Source of the DNA: CAZJPS01 sp964548055
GTDB taxonomy: Bacteria > Patescibacteriota > Gracilibacteria > Peribacterales > Peribacteraceae
Direction: 5' to 3'
Assembly: GCA_964548055.1 (NCBI GenBank)
Contig: CAZJPS010000055.1
Location: 1-8,034 of the forward strand
DNA: 8,034 nt
In this document: piece after piece, positions 1 through 4,419 of the stretch
Layout: every line of letters begins with the position of its first letter
Numbering within the stretch: position 1 is the stretch's first letter
Position numbers and translations under genes: made by a program
The notes under the pieces: generated by a model
What the model saw: the letters and a program-made list of their open reading frames with translations, nothing else
Databases searched by the model: none
What the model was told of the DNA's origin: nothing

Positions 1-689
1 CCTATAACGAAGAACGTTATCTTGGTGCATGCCTAGAATCATTAGTACAACAGCACACTACACATGATTTTGATGTCATCGTTGTAGATAATGCCTCCAC
101 AGATGCAACCGTAAGCATCGCAAAAAGTTTTGGAAAAGTTCTGCATATTTCAGTGATTTCCGAACCCATAAAGGGTAGAGGAAAGGCACGGCATACAGGA
201 TGTAGAGCGGCGACTGGCACAGTCATACTTTCCACCGATTCCGATACAATTCTCCCATCTAATTGGGTGGAAGAATTTACAAATGCAATCACAAACACTC
301 CATACGTAGCTGCTACAGGAGCAGCCCTTATCAAAGATTGTTCGCCCTGGACAAATACAATGTTCAACTTTTTTTTCCCATGGTGCATTCGTTTCAACGC
401 ACTGATATTTGGGCATGTGGGGCTTTCTGGCTTTAGTTTTTCTGTACGAAAAGATATTTATTTTGCAGCTGGTGAATTCGATCCTGCTGCCGATGCTTAT
501 GAAGATTTAGAGTTAGCAATGCGTATTCACACGCTGGGGAAAATCCTCTTTCTTTCATCACCAAGGCCAATTTTTTCAGGACGACGGTTCAAAAATGGCT
601 TTATGAAAGGCTGGTGGGAATACATTCGCAGCTTCACTATACGATTCATTTTGCGTAAACGACACGTCACACTCAGTTCTGTAAAATAA
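1..689 (+). CDS. Family 2 glycosyltransferase, 5' end cut by window edge
   Basis: The reading frame is open from base 3 and shows 228 residues. It would transfer a sugar from a nucleotide-sugar donor to a lipid, glycan or protein acceptor, probably at the cytoplasmic membrane. The visible part begins with YNEE, the usual start of a GT-A fold family 2 domain after a P/A residue. VVDNASTD follows at about residues 27-34 (nucleotide binding), then GRGKARHTG at 58-66, a DSD metal/donor motif at 79-81, and an acidic YEDLELAMR block at 166-174 matching the ED catalytic-base region. An aromatic patch at about 120-135 may touch the membrane, and the C-terminal tail is basic. The missing N-terminus is probably only about 5-10 residues. 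It ends with TAA 14 bases before the next glycosyltransferase, which resembles it closely in the first 100 residues, so the pair looks like a tandem duplication. Donor and acceptor cannot be read from the sequence. Confidence 0.88.
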   Translation, partial: YNEERYLGACLESLVQQHTTHDFDVIVVDNASTDATVSIAKSFGKVLHISVISEPIKGRGKARHTGCRAATGTVILSTDSDTILPSNWVEEFTNAITNTPYVAATGAALIKDCSPWTNTMFNFFFPWCIRFNALIFGHVGLSGFSFSVRKDIYFAAGEFDPAADAYEDLELAMRIHTLGKILFLSSPRPIFSGRRFKNGFMKGWWEYIRSFTIRFILRKRHVTLSSVK

Positions 690-691
690 GC

Positions 692-697
692 TATACT
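692..697 (+). promoter_or_regulatory. Possible -10 element of second glycosyltransferase
   Basis: TATACT (5 of 6 to consensus) lies 6 bases before the GTG start in the short gap after the upstream gene. No good -35 is present: GTCACA at 666-671 matches 4 of 6 but leaves a 20-base spacer. If the element is active the transcript would begin at or next to the GTG. Simple co-transcription with the upstream gene is equally possible. Confidence 0.28.
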
Positions 698-703
698 GCC
701 TAG

Positions 704-1438
704 GTGAAAATAAGCTTTGTCATTCCAGCTCACAATGAAGCTCCTCTTATAGGAGCCTGCCTCGAGTCTATCTTGGCTGAGATAGCCATTTTTCCATGTG
801 AACATGAAATTATTGTGGTAGATAACGCATCCACAGACTCCACATCTGAGATAGCTAAAAAATATGCGGGGGTTGATGTTGTATTAGAAATACATAAAGG
901 AACTGGCTGGGCGCGGCAAGCCGGCGTACAAGCTGCACGTGGCGATCTTATTGCCACTATTGATGCAGATACCACTCTTACTAGCGGATGGCTACAACGA
1001 GTGATAACAACATTTGAAAAGAATCCTCAAATCGTTGGATTGAGCGGCCCGTATTATTTTTCTGATGCGGGATGGTTTGTGCAAGCCATATCTTTTTTAT
1101 TTTATATTGCTGCCATTGTGGTACATGCAATCAATCACAATTTAAAAACGGGCTCAGTCATGATTGGTGGTAATGCCATCATTCGCAAATCCGCACTGGA
1201 ACGAATTGGAGGATTTAATACCAATATTTCTTTTTATGGAGATGATACAGATATGGCAAAAAGACTTCGCGCTATTGGAATAGTGAAATTTGATCCTCAA
1301 CTTATTGCTATTTCTTCGCCAAGACGTATCCATAAAGAAGGGCTACTCCGTACTGGCGGAAAATATCTTGTTAATCACTTCTGGGTTCTTATTTTCCACA
1401 AACCTCTCACAAAAAGGCACGAAGATATACGAGAATAG
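704..1438 (+). CDS. Family 2 glycosyltransferase
   Basis: A complete 244-residue GT-A fold glycosyltransferase that would transfer a sugar from an activated donor. It shows MKISFVIPAHNE at 1-12, IIVVDNASTDST at 36-47, GTGWARQAG at 66-74, the D87-A-D89 metal/donor motif, GGNAIIRKSALERIGGF at 155-171 and the YGDDTDMAKRL acidic block at 178-188. A hydrophobic stretch at about 125-142 may be an in-plane or membrane helix, and there is no signal peptide. The GTG start is chosen because the family motif begins at once after it; no ATG lies upstream in frame, and no Shine-Dalgarno is visible. It follows the related upstream gene by 14 bases, so the two are probably one operon, and they share NE, GACLES, VVDNASTD and A-R-x-x-G signatures. 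It is convergent with gyrB, with 33 bases between the stops and no clear terminator hairpin. The acceptor is unknown; envelope polysaccharide or glycolipid synthesis is the likeliest setting. Confidence 0.87.
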   Translation: MKISFVIPAHNEAPLIGACLESILAEIAIFPCEHEIIVVDNASTDSTSEIAKKYAGVDVVLEIHKGTGWARQAGVQAARGDLIATIDADTTLTSGWLQRVITTFEKNPQIVGLSGPYYFSDAGWFVQAISFLFYIAAIVVHAINHNLKTGSVMIGGNAIIRKSALERIGGFNTNISFYGDDTDMAKRLRAIGIVKFDPQLIAISSPRRIHKEGLLRTGGKYLVNHFWVLIFHKPLTKRHEDIRE

Positions 1439-1471
1439 CATCTCTCTATACCTGATATTTCAAGTTGCCTC

Positions 1472-3514
1472 TTATACATCCAGATTTGTAACTGTTTTTG
1501 CGTGGGTCTGAATGAATTTTCTGCGGGGTGCTACTTCGTTCCCCATGAGAGTTGTAAATACAAGATCTGCCTTTTCTGCGTCATCCATAGTAACGCGAAG
1601 CATAATACGATTATCTGGATCCATTGTTGTTTCCCATAGCTGCTCTGGATTCATTTCTCCAAGACCTTTATACCGTTGGATGTTTACCTTCTTTTTCTTC
1701 TTTTCAGGAGCTTTTGATTTGGCGTCCGCCTTCAATTCTTCAAAATCACCCTGCAACTCTTCTGCCTGCTCCGACTCATCTCCACTTTCCTCATTTTGAT
1801 CCATCGTAATCCCCCACTCTTTCAATATTTTATTCTTCTCCTCATCGCTATAAGCATAGCGCATATCCTTATCTTTCTGGATTTTGTAGAGAGGTGGCTG
1901 CGCAATATACAGGTAACCGTTTTCAACCAATTCTGGGAAATATCTGTAGAACAGGGTGAGCAACAATGTGCGAATATGCGCTCCATCTACGTCGGCATCG
2001 GTCATGATAACAATGCGATGGTAACGCAATTTAGAAATATCCTTGGTTTCTCCTACTCCCATCCCGAGAGCAATAATGAGCGCTTTAATTTCATTATTCG
2101 CAAGCATTTTATCCAGACGTGCTTGCTCAACGTTCAGAATTTTTCCTCGTAGAGGTAAAATTGCCTGGAAAGCACGATCTCGGCCTTGTTTTGCAGAACC
2201 ACCAGCTGAATCCCCCTCTACTATGTAGATCTCGCTTGTGGTGGCATCTTTACTAGAACAATCTGCCAATTTTCCTGGCAATGTCATACCCTCCAATGCG
2301 CCCTTACGAATCACGCTATCTCGAGCGGCACGAGCAGCCATACGAGCACGCGCAGCAAGCAAGCACTTTGCAACAATATCTTTTGCCTCACTGGGATTCT
2401 CTTCCAAATATTGGCTGAGCTTCTCGTTTACCACCGTTTCCACGGCTGTTTTCATTTCTGCATTTCCCAATTTCCCTTTTGTTTGCCCTTCAAATTGCGG
2501 CTCGCGAAGGCGAACGGCCACAACCGCCGTAAGGCCCTCACGTACGTCATCGGCAGTTAAGTTTTCTTCTTTTTCTTTCAAAATTCCAAACTGGCGGGCA
2601 TATGCATTGATAGTACGTGTAAGTGCTGCTTTAAAACCCGTAAGGTGATGACCACCTTCCACTGTATGAATATTGTTTGCAAAGCTAACCACATGTTCCT
2701 GAAAAGCCTGCGTATACTGCATTGCTACTTCAACAAAACCGTCATCAGTATCTTTTTCAAACCAGATAGGACTTCCAATTCCTTCTTTGGATTCATTGAG
2801 ATGCCGCACATAGGCGGAGATACCCTCATCAAAATGGAAACGATACAGGCGAGGATACTGCAAATCTTCCGCAGGACGCTTTTCACGAGCATCCATTAAG
2901 GAGATGGTAATCCCTCGCGTGAGGTACGACTGCTGACGCAAGCGCGTAAGCAAGGTATCCATACTGAAAATCAATGTATCAAAAATTTCTTTATCAGGTG
3001 TAAACCTAATAAGTGTTCCGTGCTTATCTGTCTTGCCTTCTTTTTTTACATCACCCTGAGGCTTACCTCTCTTATATTCCTGCACGTGCACAAAACCATC
3101 ACGATATACCTCTGCACGCATATGAGAGCTAAGAGCGTTCACAACCGAAGAACCAACCCCGTGCAAACCACCAGATACCTTATATCCACTATCATCCCCA
3201 CCAAATTTTCCTCCAGCATGCAGTGTTGTCAGCACCACTTCCAACGCAGATTTCTTTGCTGTTGGGTGCATATCCACAGGAATACCACGACCATTATCTT
3301 CCACGGCTACAGAGCCATCATCATGCAATGTGACCGTTATTTCCGTACAGTGGCCTGCCATTGCCTCATCGATTGAGTTATCCACTATTTCGTATGCCAA
3401 ATGATGAAGCCCCCGTACATCCGTAGAACCGATATACATTCCAGGACGCTTTCGGACAGGCTCTAACCCCTCCAAAACCTGAATTTGCTGTGCGGAATAA
3501 TCGTTTTTTGCCAT
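1472..3514 (-). CDS. gyrB: DNA gyrase subunit B
   Basis: The 680-residue ATPase subunit of DNA gyrase, which with GyrA introduces negative supercoils in an ATP-dependent reaction. The GHKL ATPase domain comes first: YEIVDNSIDE holds catalytic E42 and Mg-binding N46, D73 lies in EDNGRGIP, the ATP lid is GGLHGVGSSVVNALS at 115-129, and the QTK loop is at 344-346. The TOPRIM region has EGDSAGGSAKQGR (E433) and DADVDGAHI (D506, D508, D510). The C-terminal part has QRYKGLGEMNPEQLWETTMDP at 613-633. EGDSAGGSAKQGR and ILPLRGKILNVE favour GyrB over ParE. Length is between B. subtilis (about 640) and E. coli (804), because a charged insert of roughly 40 residues (about 570-609, acidic then PEKKKKK) sits where E. 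coli has its large insert. The frame stays open to 3739, but that 75-residue extension crosses repeats and rpsU and is not family-like. The ATG at 3514 precedes MAKNDYSAQQIQVLEGLEPVRKRPGMYIG, the expected N-terminus. No Shine-Dalgarno is present. Confidence 0.97.
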   Translation of the reverse strand: MAKNDYSAQQIQVLEGLEPVRKRPGMYIGSTDVRGLHHLAYEIVDNSIDEAMAGHCTEITVTLHDDGSVAVEDNGRGIPVDMHPTAKKSALEVVLTTLHAGGKFGGDDSGYKVSGGLHGVGSSVVNALSSHMRAEVYRDGFVHVQEYKRGKPQGDVKKEGKTDKHGTLIRFTPDKEIFDTLIFSMDTLLTRLRQQSYLTRGITISLMDAREKRPAEDLQYPRLYRFHFDEGISAYVRHLNESKEGIGSPIWFEKDTDDGFVEVAMQYTQAFQEHVVSFANNIHTVEGGHHLTGFKAALTRTINAYARQFGILKEKEENLTADDVREGLTAVVAVRLREPQFEGQTKGKLGNAEMKTAVETVVNEKLSQYLEENPSEAKDIVAKCLLAARARMAARAARDSVIRKGALEGMTLPGKLADCSSKDATTSEIYIVEGDSAGGSAKQGRDRAFQAILPLRGKILNVEQARLDKMLANNEIKALIIALGMGVGETKDISKLRYHRIVIMTDADVDGAHIRTLLLTLFYRYFPELVENGYLYIAQPPLYKIQKDKDMRYAYSDEEKNKILKEWGITMDQNEESGDESEQAEELQGDFEELKADAKSKAPEKKKKKVNIQRYKGLGEMNPEQLWETTMDPDNRIMLRVTMDDAEKADLVFTTLMGNEVAPRRKFIQTHAKTVTNLDV

Positions 3515-3547
3515 CTGGAGGATTCTATAGACTGGATCCCCCAGATG
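3512..3547. repeat. 14-bp imperfect inverted repeat over gyrB start and promoter
   Basis: The arms 3512-3525 and 3534-3547 pair at 12 of 14 positions, including an outer run of seven perfect pairs (CATCTGG with CCAGATG); the central loop is 8 bases. On the gyrB strand it reads CATCTGGGGGATCC, then AGTCTATA, then GAATCCTCCAGATG, the last three bases being the gyrB start codon. The dyad overlaps the proposed -35 end, spacer, -10 and start codon. It could be a repressor operator, a cruciform-forming sequence or, if transcription begins further upstream, an RNA hairpin that hides the start codon. The base pairing is seen directly; the role is inferred. Confidence 0.6.
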
Positions 3548-3550
3548 CAA
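3522..3550 (-). promoter_or_regulatory. Candidate gyrB promoter, leaderless geometry
   Basis: On the minus strand TTGCAT (3 of 6) is followed by exactly 17 bases and then TAGAAT (5 of 6, 3522-3527). Seven bases, CCTCCAG, separate the -10 from the gyrB ATG, so initiation at the usual distance would start the message at the A of the start codon. CCTCC here has anti-Shine-Dalgarno polarity and cannot act as a ribosome binding site. The promoter lies inside the 14-bp dyad. Confidence 0.45.
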
Positions 3551-3565
3551 CGGTCGGGAAAGATA

Positions 3566-3667
3566 AAGTGGAAAGAAGGGGATAAAGAACAGAAAGGTTT
3601 TAAAGGTGATAAAGGTTTTTAGTAAAGAACCTTTGTCCCTTTTGTCCCCTTTAAAGCCGTTGTCCCC
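3566..3667. repeat. 9-bp-period repeat block with imperfect long hairpin
   Basis: The plus strand is purine-rich up to about 3627 and then pyrimidine-rich. On the left, AAAGGTTTT (3593), AAAGGTGAT (3602) and AAAGGTTTT (3611) are consecutive 9-mers, preceded by the weaker AAAGAACAG (3584). On the right, TTGTCCC occurs at 3633, 3642 and 3660, offsets that are multiples of 9. The two sides are complementary: AAAGGTT 3611-3617 pairs with AACCTTT 3628-3634, AAAGG 3602-3606 with CCTTT 3638-3642, and AAAGG 3593-3597 with CCTTT 3648-3652. The result is an interrupted hairpin of about 60 bases. It fills most of the gene-free gap between the divergent gyrB and rpsU starts. It could be a regulatory leader structure, an extrudable element or a degenerate minisatellite. 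Confidence 0.6.
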
Positions 3668-3679
3668 CTCAAAATTCGC

Positions 3680-3708
3680 TTGCACTCGCATAAGGCCTCT
3701 AGTAACGT
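3680..3708 (+). promoter_or_regulatory. Weak candidate rpsU promoter
   Basis: TTGCAC (3 of 6) at 3680-3685 and TAACGT (3 of 6) at 3703-3708 are separated by 17 bases. The start codon is 11 bases after the -10, predicting a leader of only about 5 bases. The hexamers are poor, so the real promoter may instead lie further upstream, which would put the repeat-block hairpin in the rpsU leader. Confidence 0.2.
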
Positions 3709-3719
3709 ACTCCAGCTCT

Positions 3720-3935
3720 ATGGCTATATACGCTATCAAAAAAGGCGAAGAATCCTCAGACCGCTTGCAGCAGCGCTTTAAAAAGCAGGTGCAGAAGTCT
3801 GGTTTATTAAAGATGATGCGCGATCGTAACCACTACAAAAAGCCTCTCACGCGCCGCCTCCAGCGCATCCGCGCCCTCAAGCGCGAAGGCTTCCGCCAGC
3901 AGAACCGCAAGAAGCAGTTCTATTCAAACATGTAA
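3720..3935 (+). CDS. rpsU: Small ribosomal subunit protein bS21
   Basis: A 71-residue basic protein of the bacterial 30S subunit that sits near the 3' end of 16S rRNA and helps mRNA engagement at initiation. It matches bS21 in length and pattern: an N-terminal strand MAIYAIKKGE, then RLQQRFKKQVQKSGLLKMMRDRNHYKKP (about 15-42), then a highly basic helix TRRLQRIRALKREGFRQQNRKKQFY. The frame is open upstream to 3606, but the extra residues are encoded by the repeat block, so the ATG at 3720 is the start. No Shine-Dalgarno precedes it. It is divergent from gyrB. Codon use stands out: 10 of 11 arginines are CGC and one is CGT, and the gene is visibly richer in G+C than its neighbours, as expected for a highly expressed ribosomal gene with little need to invoke transfer. 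Its 3' end converges on the small hypothetical gene 15 bases later. Confidence 0.93.
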   Translation: MAIYAIKKGEESSDRLQQRFKKQVQKSGLLKMMRDRNHYKKPLTRRLQRIRALKREGFRQQNRKKQFYSNM

Positions 3936-3936
3936 T

Positions 3937-3962
3937 CAGGAGTTTAGGTTTTATAACCCCTG
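3937..3962. terminator. Weak stem-loop between convergent rpsU and hypothetical gene
   Basis: CAGGAGTT (3937-3944) can pair with AACCCCTG (3955-3962) with one mismatch and a 10-base loop. It follows the rpsU stop by one base and overlaps the last codons of the opposing gene. There is no downstream T-run on either strand, so it is not a textbook intrinsic terminator, but its position between two converging stops fits a bidirectional end signal. Confidence 0.25.
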
Positions 3963-4337
3963 CAATAGTCCGCATTCTTTCATCAGTTTCAATCGTATTT
4001 CGTATTGTTGCGCATCTGATACTTTTCTCGTTGATAAATAATCTTTTATAAGAGCATCAAAAACATCAAACTCCGTTCCAAAGCCAGCCACTTTCATACT
4101 ATCAATAAAACCGCGTACTCCTTCTCTACGTTCATTGAGCATACGTTGAAATTCTGTTTTAAACTCTCTCCTAAAATCTGGCGTAAGAATTGCACTCAGC
4201 TCTGGATCTTCTTTTAAGAGGTTCTCTATTGCTTGTGCTACTCGTTTCAGAATTTTTTTCATTCTTTCATATACACTCGAATTCCTATCAGGATTTTGAA
4301 TGTGCAAGTCTTCACGAGGAGTATGGCCCATATTCAT
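3951..4337 (-). CDS. Small predicted helical protein of unknown function
   Basis: I do not recognise this 128-residue protein. It is charged, has no signal peptide or membrane segment and should be cytoplasmic. After a polar N-terminal tail (1-22), amphipathic helical stretches cover about 23-43 (ERMKKILKRVAQAIENLLKE), 53-73, 75-83 and 88-120, ending in ECGLLQGL. No catalytic motif, cysteine cluster or nucleotide-binding loop is visible. Coding is supported by the balanced amino-acid content, by the fit between two convergent/divergent neighbours and by a strong promoter directly upstream. Two ATGs compete: 4337 (used here, longest) and 4331 (MGHTPRED, 126 residues). The -10 abuts the first ATG, so an ordinary start site 6-7 bases downstream would fall at the second, and the real protein may be the 126-residue leaderless form. 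It stands alone, back to back with the Ca2+ ATPase, with which it could share regulation. Confidence 0.7.
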   Translation of the reverse strand: MNMGHTPREDLHIQNPDRNSSVYERMKKILKRVAQAIENLLKEDPELSAILTPDFRREFKTEFQRMLNERREGVRGFIDSMKVAGFGTEFDVFDALIKDYLSTRKVSDAQQYEIRLKLMKECGLLQGL

Positions 4338-4366
4338 ATTATATCACTTTTAAATTTTTCTGCCAG
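4338..4366 (-). promoter_or_regulatory. Strong extended -10 promoter for the small helical protein
   Basis: The minus strand has CTGGCA (4 of 6, 4361-4366), a 17-base spacer and a perfect TATAAT (4338-4343). The TATAAT is preceded by TG plus one base, giving an extended -10. TATAAT directly abuts ATG 4337, so the transcript would be expected to begin at about 4331, on the second ATG. Confidence 0.6.
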
Positions 4367-4380
4367 TGTGCTCTCTTAAT

Positions 4381-4412
4381 TTTACAGAAAGTTTACACAG
4401 TATCTTTATACT
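4381..4412 (+). promoter_or_regulatory. Candidate promoter of the Ca2+ ATPase, leaderless geometry
   Basis: TATACT (5 of 6) at 4407-4412 ends seven bases before the ATG at 4420, which would place the transcription start on the start codon. The best -35-like hexamer, TTTACA (5 of 6) at 4381-4386, has a long 20-base spacer; a second TTTACA at 4392 is too close. AAGG at 4415-4418 is one base from the ATG, too near to work as a Shine-Dalgarno. Confidence 0.4.
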
Positions 4413-4419
4413 TTAAGGC

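Noticed and set aside
1439..1471. Terminator between the convergent glycosyltransferase and gyrB.
   Set aside because: The 33-base gap shows no stem of useful length and no T-run.
3611..3650. Intrinsic terminator formed by AAAGGTT/AACCTTT.
   Set aside because: It lies upstream of both divergent genes, the stem is AT-rich and it is followed by TTTGTCCC and not by a T-run; there is no gene end for it to serve.
3584..3667. CRISPR-like or direct-repeat array.
   Set aside because: The repeat unit is only 9 bases, contiguous and degenerate, with no unique spacers and no cas genes nearby.
3606..3719. Longer rpsU reading frame starting at 3606.
   Set aside because: The added residues (PLS-type triplets) are translated repeat sequence, and bS21 proteins are about 60-70 residues; the ATG at 3720 gives 71.
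3515..3739. In-frame N-terminal extension of gyrB by 75 residues, with upstream ATGs.
   Set aside because: The extension is encoded by the 9-bp repeat block and overlaps the start of rpsU. Known GyrB proteins begin close to the YSAQQIQVLEGLEPVRKRPGMYIG region, which the ATG at 3514 precedes.
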